The notes below the pieces were generated by a model. It worked only from the letters and a program-made list of their open reading frames with translations, made no database searches and was not told where the DNA came from. Position numbers and translations under genes: made by a program. Source: Torymus aiolomorphi (Eukaryota; Arthropoda; Insecta; Hymenoptera; Torymidae). Taken from it: a stretch of DNA of 64,000 bases. Every line of letters starts with the position of its first letter. Positions within the stretch are counted from its first letter, which is position 1. The stretch covers positions 264,923,575 to 264,987,574 of the forward strand of contig CM070873.1 of assembly GCA_036365515.1 (NCBI GenBank). The letters run 5' to 3'. Shown one piece after another: positions 22,604 to 33,301 of the stretch.

Positions 22604-23455
22604 GCGTGTGTGCGTGCGTGCGTGTGCGTGTGTGTGTGTGCGTGTGCGTGTGTGTCTGTGTCCTTATGATAGTATTAATGAACATATTAAATTTTAAAGT
22701 ACAAATTTATTTATTAACACACTAACAAAATATAATTATATGTACAGTGCGTTGACTTATAAACTGTGTTTTTACGTTATATAAAACATAATATCGTTAC
22801 ATAATAATTCGTTAATTTTTTTAAACGTGATACATCAGTGCAAAAACATGTAAACACAGGCTTAGCTCACGCCGCGCCGCGCCGCCGATGTTGCTAGCGC
22901 GCGTCTTTGTTAATAACGCTCTATTTAAGTCATTTATTATTAAATCAATTTGAAACTTTGTCAGAAACTTATTAAACTATTAAGGAACAAATGTCTCGCT
23001 GGAAGTTTTTCCTAGCTTCAACTTCCCTCGATACTTTTTTCCGTTAAAGTTAAGAAAACGTAATTACCGATCGCAATATATTTGCAATTAAATAATTATT
23101 AACAATTATCGATTTACATCCTTTTATCAATCCCATAGGCAACGCTGGAGTATTTTGCACGTCCCTGTCAAATTTCAAAATATTTCGATGATATTTGACC
23201 AAGTTTGGACGATTAATGTTTTTGAAAGCTATTAAAAATAGACGAACAAAATTTTCAGTTTTTAATTATTATATTAAAAAGAAAGTCGAATAAAAAAAAT
23301 TCCTTCTAGGTAAAAATACTTCTTTTCATTCCCTACAAGGTGATATTTTTTAAAAATTAATTTGGCTACATTGAAAATTTAGTCAATTTGACAATACTTT
23401 TACGGGGTTTCGAGCGCTAACCCCCTTATTGCATCCGGCCCTTCAATTTACCTCT
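21892..23455. mobile_element. 1.56-kb foldback element around a GT microsatellite
   Basis: Arms 21,892-22,540 and 22,805-23,455 are near-identical inverted copies whose outer ends read AATTGAAGGGCCGGATGCAA. They include a GCGGCGCGGCGCGGCGTGAG stretch mirrored at 22,866-22,890. The outermost similarity may continue to an AGGGCC motif at about 21,868 and 23,458. I could not define a target duplication. No reading frame resembles a transposase, so it is a non-autonomous inverted-repeat element. Confidence 0.8.
22544..22662. repeat. (GT)n microsatellite with GTGC variants
   Basis: About 120 bp of TG repeats, partly interrupted by CG, lie in the loop between the two foldback arms. Confidence 0.95.
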
Positions 23456-23516
23456 GGCCCTCGAACAATATATACCGCATTATATTAACGTATTCACATA
23501 CAAAAATTATTTTATT

Positions 23517-23754
23517 CCCATCTCAACAAATATGGCCACTTTTTTTCCTGAAAAGCGGGACAAAAGTTAGATTTGTTTCCCTCTTTCAACAAATTTAACT
23601 TTTGCGGGAAATATGACGATATTTCCCGCAAAAAGAGGGAAATATGGCCATATTTCCCTCTTTTTGCCGGCTGCCGCCCATGTTTACAAACACTCCCCAT
23701 ATTTCCGTCGGTCCCACTTTCCAAATAAAAAAGTGGCCACAGCTGAGATGGGAA
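23517..23754. mobile_element. Short MITE-like inverted repeat
   Basis: The ends read CCCATCTCA...TGAGATGGG, followed inward by GGCCACTTTTTT and its complement. Inside are further hairpins built on GGGAAATATGRC and AAAGAGGGAAAT. No clear target duplication and no protein-like frame. Confidence 0.6.
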
Positions 23755-24000
23755 AAAAGTACTAAATGTAACTCGGCAGAAAAGTCGATGATTCCCTCGG
23801 GTGATGACTGCCCTCGCTTCGCTTCGCTCGCTCGGGCAAAACCCACCTGCGCGAATCAAGAGCGATTTTTCTGCCTAATTGTTATACATAATGTACTATA
23901 TTTACCTATTTATCTAAATAGCTCCCTACATATAGTTTTATCATTATGCCTCGCCCCTTTTTTGCAAGTATTGACCAATTAATTGTCGACAAACTGACAT

Positions 24001-24121
24001 AATACGAAAGAAAGGACCGTCACAACAATACTTACTGACGTCAAATTCAACTTTTTCATGTAATATATTTATGCACCAAATGCAGTTCAGTAAGAATTGT
24101 TGTAACGGTTCTTTCGTATTA
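24001..24121. mobile_element. 120-bp MITE-like inverted repeat
   Basis: The arms begin AATACGAAAGAA and end TTCTTTCGTATT, continuing with CAACAATACTTACTGA / TCAGTAAGAATTGTTG. There are a few single-base bulges and a short loop. Non-coding. Confidence 0.65.
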
Positions 24122-24402
24122 TTTAATGAAATTTACGGACACCAGACGAACTTCTGTAACAGCATTTATTTTAAAAAATTGCCAACGTTTCGGAAGTTTT
24201 ATTACTTCCTTCTTCAGGGCTTAAATATTATGCATCACATTATGCTAGTCTTATGCGAAATACAATAACTTTATTGTTATTCAAGTCGAATAAATCGTAC
24301 ATACTAAGTAAACTCATTTTAAACGTTATACCCAGGCGGAAATAAAACTTAGTATAATTTTTTATGTGAGATGATGACTCGTACGTTCCAAAGTGTAAAT
24401 TT

Positions 24403-24538
24403 TGAAGGAGGTTGCAATAAAACGATCAACGAGGAACCAAGAAAAATTCATTTAAAACTTCGTTTATTGGCCAATAAACGAAGTTTTAAATGAATTTTTC
24501 TTGGTTCCTCGTTGATCGTTTTATTGCAATCTCCTTCA
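24403..24538. repeat. Near-perfect spacerless palindrome
   Basis: The centre lies between 24,470 and 24,471 (TTGG|CCAA). The first 59 bases on each side pair perfectly, and eight more follow after one mismatch. Such a long palindrome with no loop is normally unstable in cloning and replication, so it is either a very recent mini foldback or an assembly artefact. Confidence 0.9.
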
Positions 24539-24539
24539 T

Positions 24540-24831
24540 AATTTTTTATAATTTTAAAAAAAAGTTTATAACTATTAATAACTGTTTATAAAGGCAGGAT
24601 TTGAGACTATAGTAACAATTTATAAAAGTTATCAACAGCTTTTTTCTGTTATGAATAGCTAAAAAAAGTTTATAACAGTTATAAACTTTTATTTACTTTT
24701 TTGGGCCGCGGTGCATAACCATAAAATCAATCTGTTAAAAGTTATTATCAGTTATATACTTTTTTTACTTAATAATAATAGTTATTAATAGTTTTAAATT
24801 GTTTTGAATAAATTTAAACTTTAAAATCATT
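24540..24831. repeat. AT-rich inverted-repeat element, left half
   Basis: It is rich in AGTTTATAACTATTAATAA-type units and carries a GGATTTGAGAC motif. The part at 49,817-50,045 is its partner: removing the LINE and its 15-bp duplication joins the two, and the halves are inverted copies of each other. The spacer at 12,299-12,572 is a further member. Non-coding; terminal positions uncertain. Confidence 0.6.
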
Positions 24832-26052
24832 CTTAAATCATTATTATATTAAATCATTATTTATTTTATTTATTTATTTATTTATTTATTTCCAGAAAAT
24901 ATTTACATTACATTATTATATACGAAATATACATAAGTAAGTAAATCCTACTGAGGCAAATATTATTGCCTGTGTGTAGATCTGGTACATAGAAAACTTA
25001 CAAACTAAAAAAAAATATTACAAACTACAAAATTCTTAAAAACTATATAATGGTATGTGCGTAGTGTTTGTTAACATCGATAAAATCCATTGTAGTACAT
25101 AAATAACAGTTAAATAATTTGTTAGATATATTGGTTAAGATTTAATTATTATTTTGAAATTATATTGCATCTTTTACTATAAACATTTTTAATTTTTTCT
25201 TCATTAATTGTCTGCTTAAATTCATAACTTTGAGATCCTTAGATAGCCCATTAAAGACCCTTATAGCTTCATTGTAGCTATTTTTATCACTAATTCTTTT
25301 ATCACATTTAGGTAATTGAATTGTTTTGTTTCTGGTCTTGCTCGCACTGTTTATATATTTATTTCTTAATGTAGAATAATGTAAGGATATTGACTCTAAC
25401 TGGAATAATTTTTTTATTTCAAGAGGTGGATTAGTTTGAGAGAATTTATTTTTATTTATGATTTTCAATATTTTGTTTTGTGTTGATTGTATTAGTTTCA
25501 TATTATTATCGTACGCACCACCCCAGGCAATTACCCCATAATTAATTAGACTATGAAAGAAAGCATAATATATTATCATTAATGTTTTTGTATCCATCAT
25601 ATTTTTTATCTTGGCAAAGACAAAAATTAGGTATTTGGTTTTTTTAATGATATATCTTATATGCTTATCCCATTTCATATTGTAGTCGAAATACAGCCCT
25701 AAGTATTTATGACTTTCAACTCTTTTTATTAATTGCGTTCCTATTTTGATGTTTAGTGTGCCAGGCACACTATCACAGTAGTTTCCGAGAGTCATATAGA
25801 CCGTTTTATCTATATTTAGCGACAGTTTATTTTGTGCAAGCCATTTGGCCACATGATTAAGGTAAGCACACATTTTTTCCTGAGCTGAGGACCACATGTT
25901 GTCACTTGATATGATAACCGTGTCATCAGCATAGGACATGATTGTGTCATTTTGCATACTTCCTAGTAAGTCATTGACATAAAGTATAAAAAGTAATGGT
26001 CCTAATATAGTTCCTTGGGGAACACCCGTAGTAAATTCTTTATATTCACTTT
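24832..26052 (-). mobile_element. Non-LTR retrotransposon (LINE), 3' part
   Basis: This is the minus-strand 3' portion. It holds the second half of RT, a 3' UTR (24,894-25,159) and a tail of (AAAT)n units at 24,860-24,892, typical of LINE clades with short-repeat tails. The outer flank AACTTTAAAATCATT (24,817-24,831) recurs at 49,802-49,816 beyond the 5' part, a 15-bp target duplication. The element continues at 47,639 after the Polinton. Confidence 0.9.
25160..26052 (-). pseudogene. LINE reverse transcriptase, catalytic and C-terminal part
   Basis: Reading inward from the Polinton junction, the minus strand gives the G-V-P-Q-G-T-I-L-G-P-L-L-F motif, then Y-V-N-D-L, then the catalytic S-Y-A-D-D-T-V-I box (about 25,920-25,950). 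The thumb region N-L-x-K-T-x-x-M follows, then a C-terminal domain with W-G-G-A-Y. The stop is at 25,160-25,162. The motif style suggests the CR1/L2/Jockey side of the LINE tree, but I cannot fix the clade. The frame is intact here but cut off from its N-terminus by the Polinton. Confidence 0.88.
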
Positions 26053-26064
26053 AGTAGTAGGGGC

Positions 26065-26541
26065 AGCGCGGCTACCGCGCCAGAGCGGCTCCCGCGCCAC
26101 TTACCCACCGAGCACTACTTACCGTCCGTCGGTAAGGTAGGGTGCAAAGTCACCATGCGAGAGGCCCGGTTGTAGAGGGCGCATTGAACATTTACTCCAT
26201 CGATAAAATGCGTACGTATGTCATGTTGCAGGGGGCATGGGGCCCTCATGTGATGTTATGTTGTAAGTGAATATAGAATATTTTTATAATATTCATATAG
26301 TGTTAGCGCGGCTACCGCGCCAGAGCGGCTCCCGCGCCACTTACCCAACGAGCACTACTTACCGTCCGTCGGTAAGGTAGGGTGCAAAGTCACCATGCGA
26401 GAGGCCCGGTAGAGGGCGCATTGAACATTTACTCCATCGATAAAATGCGTACGTATGTCATGTTGCAGGGGGCATGGGGCCCTCATGTGATGTTATGTTG
26501 TAAGTGAATATAGAATATTTTTATAATATTCATATAGTGTT
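26065..26541. repeat. Tandem duplication of the Polinton end
   Basis: The 240-bp end sequence starting AGCGCGGCTACCGCGCCAGA (26,065) is repeated from 26,305. Copy 2 has a 3-bp deletion (GGTAGAGGG versus GGTTGTAGAGGG) and one substitution. The right end of the element has one copy, which matches copy 1 at the deletion. Confidence 0.93.
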
Positions 26542-27088
26542 ATTTGTTAATTATAAGTAGTCTTATATTTTATAAGTATATTTTATCTTAGTATATTCAA
26601 TCAGTATATTTTATATTGTATAAGATTCTACAAAGATATTTTATAAGTTCATAGAAATTTTAAAAAGTTAATGATGAGCAATTCAATGAAATTTATATTA
26701 ACAATATCAAATGACTATTTTTAAATTCAAAAGAAACTTTAAAATATTTAAACAAGTTAGTTTTTAAGGAAAATTTTCTATTATAAGAATAAATATTTCA
26801 TAGAGGACATTGGGATGTGGAAACTTTAAGGGAAAATAAAAAAGATATGTAAGATTATTTCATATTTATTTAAAAAAGCTTTTTCATATTTATTTAAAAA
26901 AGCTTAAAAGTAATACATAGTAGAATACATCTTAATCTACGAGTATAAAAAGTTTCAAATTAATCTTTCTACTATAAAAATATATTTAGAAACTAGTGAA
27001 CATCTTAATTAAAAAGTATTACAATTTAGCAAATAACTTTGAAAATTTAAAATTAAAGTTAAAGAGAAAATTATCTAAAAACTTATAA

Positions 27089-27379
27089 TTATATAAATTC
27101 TAGAAGGCATCCACCTAAAGATTTGACGAAGACTTCTCTATTAACTAATTCTGACTCTATGTTGAGAAGCGCCTCTGGCTTCTCCAGTAATAAAGAATTA
27201 ACTTTACTTGGAAGGAAAATGTCAAAACTACTGTCTAATTCAAGAACAATTTTTAAGCCGTATTTAGTGGATACCTTTTTTAATGAGGTTATCTTATACT
27301 GTTTATTTAGCTCCAAGTCCCGTAGTCGTTTTGTGGGCAGGTATGATGGACTTCTCGCTGCTTCATTTATGAGGTCCAT
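27089..27379 (-). CDS. Small Polinton protein, possible OB-fold nucleic-acid binder (left copy)
   Basis: 96 residues from ATG at 27,379. The pattern L-N-K-Q-Y-K-I-x-S-L-K-K-V-x-T-K-Y-G-x-K-I-V-L-E-L followed by F-D-I-F-L-P-S is a short beta-rich domain that I associate with small OB-like proteins recurring in insect transposon-borne gene sets. No enzymatic motif. It lies 60 bp downstream of the 176-residue gene on the same strand, which suggests co-expression. Intact here; the mirror copy is frameshifted. A single-stranded-DNA-binding role in replication is only a guess. Confidence 0.6.
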   Translation of the reverse strand: MDLINEAARSPSYLPTKRLRDLELNKQYKITSLKKVSTKYGLKIVLELDSSFDIFLPSKVNSLLLEKPEALLNIESELVNREVFVKSLGGCLLEFI

Positions 27380-27438
27380 GACTGAAAAAAGAAATGATAA
27401 ATTATTATTTATTTTTTTTTATAGAATTACTTACTTAT

Positions 27439-27969
27439 TTATTCTGACGTATCAGAACTTTCAGGGGTTGAATATTGCTCTTTCAAGTCTTCCACCCAGC
27501 GGTATAAAGCGCAAACTATTTCAACTGAACAATTCTGTTTCCACCCGGGACAATGATTAATGCAGGCTAGCGGTCGTATAAATCCAGGAGTTCTTATAGA
27601 TGGACAACCCAAATCCTCCAAGTTTCTTATATTATCGAAATAGGGTTGCAGCCAGTGTTTTTTCTGTTCACCTTTGACCCAAATTGTTAATAACGACCCC
27701 TGCGCTTTTTCTTTCAATTTGTCGAAAGCCGTTGACAGGTATGAATACGGCACCTCTCCGTGTTCCCAATGAATTCCGTGCAGATTGGATTGTAAATATC
27801 TATTTAAAATTTTTACATTCTGGTCTAAATCACTCCAATCACAGGGTGGTTGAAATGTCGCAACGTACGGCACCGGATTTAACGCATTAGGATCTATATA
27901 AACAATTTCTTTAAATATAAAATTGCCGTTGTTATCTTTAAAACCTTGTGTATCTACAATTAGTTCCAT
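27439..27969 (-). CDS. Conserved Polinton-borne protein, 176 aa (left copy)
   Basis: ATG at 27,969. Recognisable features are V-D-T-Q-G-F-K near the N-terminus with F-I-F-K-E-I after it, the H-G-I-H-W-E-H-G-E-V-P-Y block, V-K-G-E-Q-K-K-H-W-L, and a C-terminal Cys/His region (C-P-S, I-N-H-C). I know this pattern from many unannotated arthropod proteins linked to mobile elements. The N-terminus looks like a DnaQ/RNase H-type strand where a D-x-E would be expected but D-x-Q is seen, so any nuclease activity is doubtful. The mirrored copy is intact and differs at about five residues. Confidence 0.65.
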   Translation of the reverse strand: MELIVDTQGFKDNNGNFIFKEIVYIDPNALNPVPYVATFQPPCDWSDLDQNVKILNRYLQSNLHGIHWEHGEVPYSYLSTAFDKLKEKAQGSLLTIWVKGEQKKHWLQPYFDNIRNLEDLGCPSIRTPGFIRPLACINHCPGWKQNCSVEIVCALYRWVEDLKEQYSTPESSDTSE

Positions 27970-27999
27970 GATAAGTTATATACTGGAAATGTAGATAAC

Positions 28000-28870
28000 A
28001 TTATTTGAATATTATTCAAGAAAAAAGTAGAGTTAATATAATAGTGTTAAAAGTTAGAGTGAAAGATGTGATAATAACTTATGAATTCATAATACATGCA
28101 ATGTAAAAAATTAAAGTCCCTACGGAGAGATTGAAAAGTTAAAGTACAATAGCTGAGAAAATCTTAGAAAAAAAATATGAACTCATTATATGTGAAAAAG
28201 TTAAAGTAAGAGATGTGAAAATAAATTATAAATTCATGATACGTGCTATGTAAAAAATTAAAGTCCCTAAGAAGAGACTGAAAAGTTAAAGTTCAACAGC
28301 TGAGAATATCTTAGAAAAAAATATGAATTCATTAAAGTAAGAAATTTTAAAGTAACTTATAAATTCATGATACGTGTTATGAAAAAAATTAAAGTCCCTA
28401 CAGAGAGACTGAAAAGTTAAAGTTCAATAGCTGAGAATGTCTTAGAAAAATGAATAACTTATAAATTCGTGATACGTGCTATGTAAAAAATTAAAGTCCC
28501 TACGAGGAGACTGAAAAGTTAAACTACAACAGCTGAGAATATCTCAGAAAAAATATGAATTCATTAAAGAAAGTGATTTGAAAATAACTTATAAATTCAT
28601 GATACGTGCTGTGAAAAAAAAATTAAAGTCCCTACAGAGAGACTGAAAAGTTAAAGTTCAATAGCTGAGAATATCTTAGAAAAAGGAATAACTTATAAAT
28701 TCGTGATACGTGCTATGTAAAAAATTAAAGTCCCTACGAAGAGACTGAAAAGTTAAAGTTCAACAGCTGAGAATATCTTAGAAAAATATGAATTCATTAT
28801 ACGTAAAAAGTTAAAGTATCTGAAAGTTTAAAATAGTAAGTATAAGATGCCTAAGGGACTTATAATATGA
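28000..28870. repeat. Tandem ~110-bp repeats in the left terminal repeat
   Basis: About six units share AAATTAAAGTCCCTACNNAG, AGACTGAAAAGTTAAAGTTCAA and AGCTGAGAATATCTTAGAAAA. They alternate between forms with and without a following ATGAATTCATTA segment, so a higher-order ~220-bp unit may exist. No gene. They lie directly upstream of the 176-aa gene and could hold its promoter. Confidence 0.85.
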
Positions 28871-29127
28871 ATAGTGTGAAAAAGTTTAAGTATGAGACGT
28901 GAAAATAACTTAGAATTAATTCGACAAATGAATTTACCTTTTATAACTGTAAGAAAAGTGTTGTATTAAGATTCAAGACTTTAAAACTTTTAAATTATAA
29001 GTCCTGAAAGAAGAAATTATTAAAGACCTGTAAGAATGCTATATTAAAAGTATTAGAGCTGAAATAAGAAAAAGAAACGAGTGGCTAGGACCCAGCTCGC
29101 CTAACCTTTATAGTAAGGAAATGTTTG

Positions 29128-30494
29128 TAAATACTTTTTATCAGCCCAAACTTAAAAGTTTCTCGGTCATGCGCAGTTCGTCACCTACCAATCTTTCCTC
29201 ACTCATCTATGAATCTTTTACGTTACCACGCATGTGCATACGATCATCTATAGATCTTTCTTCTTTAATCTATAAAATAAAATGAATAACTATACCGTGC
29301 AGGTGCACTGCCATCTATCAATCTTTAAACTGTCGCGCATGCGCACCTATATACCGACAGTGGATAAAAGGCTGCGCGTCAGTCCCATGAGGCTTAGTCT
29401 CCTTACCAAACGTAAGTATTTCATATAATTACTTTTGATTTTCAGCTTATTAATATACAATCCTTACAGCTTATTGATCTATAGTTTAACTTATAACGAT
29501 TCAGTTTTTCTCTTCATTATATTAATGTAACTTAAAGTTTTCGATTATAATAACTTCGTCTTTTCAACGTATTAACATATATAATTTTCAATTCTCTAAT
29601 ACTTTATCATTTATAGTTCTATAAAATTAAATTTTTTTTTAATGCTTTGCTATTAGTTTATAATACTTGAACATTTTTTAGATACATCTCATTATTTCAA
29701 GTTGACAAGTGCTACTGAGCTTTGAGAGTATTTTTTTCGTTACCGTCTGAAAATAGCTTGAAAGATTTTCATCTAATATACCGATAGTTGCTGCAGAAGT
29801 CTATCTTTTCACTAGTTAAGTTCAAAACGAATTGGTAAGTTAATATAAATTAATTTAAACCTTTTTTTTTTCTCAAGTTCATTATTCTTTTTCCACTTAA
29901 ATTTTTTCAATATTTCACAAATATTCCTTTTCAATTAAGTGTTTATTTTATTTAAAATTTTTTATTCAAATGTATAATACTAGAACTTAGCAAACTATAA
30001 TTAACTTTGATAATTATAAATGAAACAGTACATTCTATTATGTATTATTATATATTTCTACATAACAATAAAGTAAAACTATTCTGTAAAATAAAAATGA
30101 GCCAAAAATATGTAATACTTTTCGACTAAATGAAAGGGCTTCATTCAAATAACAATTGATTAAATAAAATATCATTAATATTGTTAGTTCGCGAAGCAAC
30201 CGATAAAGAATTAGTTTAGAAGTAAAATTCAAGAAAATTTCGGAAAGGCAGTTTAGCGAGCCAGCACATGTGTGAACGATATCGTCCACCCGCGCGTCAC
30301 TCTCGAAGCGTTCATAAAACAAAGGACCCTAAGTGCTCCATTGAAAATCTTTCCAAAATCCAAATTTTTTCTATAAAGGGCATTATATATTGAAAGCGTT
30401 GCTTTTCTCGCTACGTATAATATACAAGATTCAGTCTTTAGGAAGTGTTCACGCAAGCAACTTCGTCCGATTTGGAAAATTTTTAAAGTTAAAA
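29128..30494. other. Unique Polinton sequence upstream of the spliced gene
   Basis: No protein-like frame. It holds a candidate promoter at 29,348-29,384 and splice-donor-like GTAAGT at 29,412 and 29,834, so it may be 5' UTR exon(s) and intron of the gene starting at 30,495. Confidence 0.5.
29348..29384 (+). promoter_or_regulatory. Candidate core promoter (TATA plus arthropod initiator)
   Basis: TATATA at 29,348-29,353 lies 33 bp before the A of TCAGTC (29,379-29,384), the arthropod initiator. A GTAAGT donor follows at 29,412. Spacing is slightly longer than usual, and no transcript evidence is available. Confidence 0.4.
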
Positions 30495-31619
30495 ATGTAT
30501 AAAAGTACAGAGATCTATGTGACGGAAATCAGAAGAATCATTGTAAATAGTGTACAACATAAATGTGAGTGGGAAAAGTTAAAGGAAAAAACTATAGATC
30601 TTCCTGAAATATGTCCATTTGCAGAAGATCATAGAAAGGACCCGAGAATTGTAAGAAATCTACCAACGCTATGTTATGAAGTTTTGAATGAGTGTGAGGA
30701 CTATCAGGTAAGTTTAAAAACTATTATTAGTTTCAAAATAAATTATTATTATTTTAGCGAATTGCGAAATTGTAGCTTTTATGAAAATATTGCAATTTTC
30801 TCTATCATTTTAACGTAAATTTATAATTTTTTTATTTATTTTTTCAAAACTACCTAAAAATTATAGTCATAGATTTTATCGTATTTGAAAAAATTTTATG
30901 ATTTGATAGATACCATAACAGTGTTTTATTATAATGTAATATTTTATCTTTTTATAAAGTAATGCATAATTTTTCTAATTAAATTATATTAAAAAAGTAT
31001 GCTTATTTGTAGGAAGAATCACCACAATCACCTGTAGTGTATAGTATACGCAGAAATGAAGTGGTAAGCAATATAGTATTTTTTTATGATACATATGCTA
31101 TATATTTTATTATAAATATATATTTTTTATTTTCAGCTCAATTCATCACAAAACCATGTGGAAAGTAGTGAAAATGTTTTTCTAGTCCAAAACCAGGAGC
31201 AAGAAAAAACATCCAATATATTTAAAAAACTTCTTCTAATAGTTAGACCTCTACCCGAAGTAATTTCACCAATAGATCAACCCTCGGAGTCATTCAATAT
31301 CATAGAAGAAATACCTTTACCACCTTCTCCGCTAAGGGAGAGCTATATGCCAGAATCGTTTACGTTTGAATTTGGTAGCTGGTCAACGCCACCGTTAGAG
31401 CCATACAGTCCACAATCATTCGATTTAAATTTATTGAATTCTCCACCGCCCGCGAAGCTAATAACAATTCCGAATCCTGCGCATAATCCTACCATAGACT
31501 ATCAAGTTCGTGCAGAAATGAAAAAAATATTAAATATAGAAGAACCTAAAACGGATAGGCAAACATTAAAAAATGAAATTCTCCCTAAAAAAAAAGAAAA
31601 ACGGATAAGCAAACATTAA
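30495..31619 (+). CDS. Spliced Pro/Ser-rich Polinton protein, 248 aa, three exons
   Basis: Exon 1 is 30,495-30,707 (71 codons) and ends CAG|GTAAGT. Exon 2 is 31,013-31,063 (17 codons) between TTTGTAG and GTAAGC. Exon 3 is 31,137-31,619 after TTTTCAG. All three join in phase 0, giving 248 residues. The N-terminal part has C-E-W-E-K-L and E-I-C-P-F; the C-terminal half is Pro/Ser-rich with repeated S-P/T-P-P and ends in basic K-K-K-E-K-R. I do not recognise a family. By position beside polB it could be a terminal-protein or accessory factor, but that is speculation. Confidence 0.6.
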
Positions 31620-31682
31620 AAAATGAAATTCTCCTTAAAAAAAGAGAAAAACGGATAAGCGAACATTAAAAAATGAAATTCG
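31550..31682 (+). repeat. Three tandem ~50-bp units at the end of the spliced gene
   Basis: ACGGATARGCAAACATTAAA followed by AATGAAATTCTCC occurs three times. The first unit encodes the final residues of the 248-aa protein and the stop falls in the second, so the C-terminus has been remodelled by the duplication. Confidence 0.85.
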
Positions 31683-32354
31683 CGAGTTAGTTAAGTTTAA
31701 TTAAGTTTATATAGTATTTTATGTATAATTTTTTTATAGTATTTCACTATTTATAGTATATAAATAATTTTTATAATATTTACACTATATTTGGCATAAT
31801 CATTATTGTATTAAAACTATTAATTAATTTGGTATGATTTCAATGATCTACCTTGTCAACGTTTCAGGCATTCAATTACGCCTCTTCTCTCAATATATTT
31901 AATAAAATATATTTAATAAAATAATTACCACGCATCATTTCTTATACCCTACGGGGGCATATATGAACTCTTCGAGTAGATAGTATCCCCCTCCCCCTCC
32001 CACTCTACATTCTCACTATATACCTCTCACTCACGCGTCCCTCACTTGTGGCCCACTGCCACGTCGTCTGCTAAGATTTTAAAAGTATTGCATAAGGCTT
32101 TATACCAATCATTTAATCTTTAATTTTATTATAATGTAAGTTAAATCTTATAAAATACTATCTAATTATAACAGCCTAATACAACTAAACTGTTTCTATA
32201 TTATCAAATGCTGATCTAATATTATACAAAATCATTGATTATTTTAATTTCTCTTCACCTTTTTTTTTTTATCAATAATTATTTAAAATGATAACATAAT
32301 TTTTTAATTTTCAGAATACACTTACGAAAAAAAAGTCTTTTTTAATTTGAAAAA
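31620..32354. other. Polinton intergenic region, likely 5' UTR intron of polB
   Basis: No gene. It contains C-rich sequence (31,985-32,060). A GTAAGT donor at 32,136 and a TTTTCAG acceptor at 32,314, about 40 bp before the polB-region ATG, are consistent with a short 5' UTR intron. Confidence 0.45.
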
Positions 32355-33301
32355 ATGGATGAAGTTAAAGATCTTTGTCAGGAACATGTGAAAATTTTTG
32401 AAGAGGTGGAAAATATTTTAATATATAAATCTATGGATTCCGAAGTTATTGAACAATGGGTAGAACAATGTGTTTTATCATTAGATAGTCTTCGGGAATT
32501 ATTGAGAAAAAGAACGCTGACAACAGCTCAAAAACAATCTATTTTATACGCCATAGCAAGGATTGAGAGTATCAAAGCAAAGCTTGATGCTATAGGAAAA
32601 ACTGGTTATTGAATAGTACCAGATTTAAAAACGGATGAAATCGAGCATCGAGTTCGTTGGATTGATATTGAAAGTGCTTTTAATAAGAGGGTGAGAACTA
32701 GTATAATTGCAAATCTTGTACATATAGATATATCAACCTTTTTAAAGGACGCCTCAGTATTGTTCTGCCAACAAGTGAAGAAAATTTTGAAAGATATTCG
32801 ATGTGCCATGAAAATTAACACTGTACTATCTTGTTCATTCAAGAAACTTTCTTCTGATGTAAATGAAGATTCACAGGAAAGTATTGAAACGAAATATTTC
32901 AATACGCCAAACGCTGAAGTGGTTTTAGGTACATCTTTAAGTGAATGGTTTGATAATCATGTTTTAAATAAACTTTTGGCTGAGGTAGAAGAATTTCAAG
33001 AAAAAGATTCTGGATGGACTTTAAATTCTATTATTAATATTCAAATTAATATGAATAAGTTCAATCCATTGCGCAGTGGTAATTCATATTTACCTTTACC
33101 ACCATTTTTAGATAAAAAAAATGCCTGCATTAATATTCAAAACAAAGATAATCAATGCTTTAAATGGGCAATATTATCTGCTTTGTATCCAGTAAACCGT
33201 AAAAATCATCCTAACAGGGTTAGCAATTATCTTCAGTATGAAAATAATTTAAATATGACAGGTATAGAATTCCCTGTTACGATAAAAAAATTTTCAAGTT
33301 T
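32355..33301 (+). pseudogene. polB: Polinton polymerase region, N-terminal part (one stop, one frameshift)
   Basis: The frame opens with ATG at 32,355: an acidic helical segment of 85 codons, then TGA at 32,610-32,612. The same frame is open again from 32,613 to the stop at 33,320, so a single nonsense codon separates two parts of what may be one ORF. The second part ends with P-L-P-P-F-L-D-K-K and C-F-K-W-A-I-L-S-A-L-Y-P, which I associate with the N-terminal region of arthropod Polinton polymerases (a cysteine-protease-like F/W-A-x-L-x-A-x-x-P stretch). Around 33,297 a one-base deletion moves the homologous reading into the frame of the main polymerase ORF. Confidence 0.75.

Larger units (their letters stand above)
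26053..29127. repeat. Polinton left terminal inverted repeat
   Basis: 3,075 bp mirrored at 44,332-47,632. From the outside in: a GC-rich end duplicated in tandem, an AT-rich stretch without genes (26,541-27,088), two minus-strand genes (27,089-27,379 and 27,439-27,969) and a block of ~110-bp tandem repeats (about 28,080-28,800). The innermost shared sequence contains GGCTAGGACCCAGCTCGCC, ending near ATGTTTG at 29,127. Confidence 0.95.

Noticed and set aside
28000..28870. Regularly spaced repeats resembling a CRISPR array
   Set aside because: Units are whole tandem duplications with no unique spacers of constant length, in a eukaryotic transposon.
29128..32354. Search for Polinton capsid, protease or packaging ATPase genes
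   Set aside because: No Walker A motif, Ulp1-type His-Asp-Cys pattern or long jelly-roll-sized frame was seen; only the spliced 248-aa gene and non-coding sequence.
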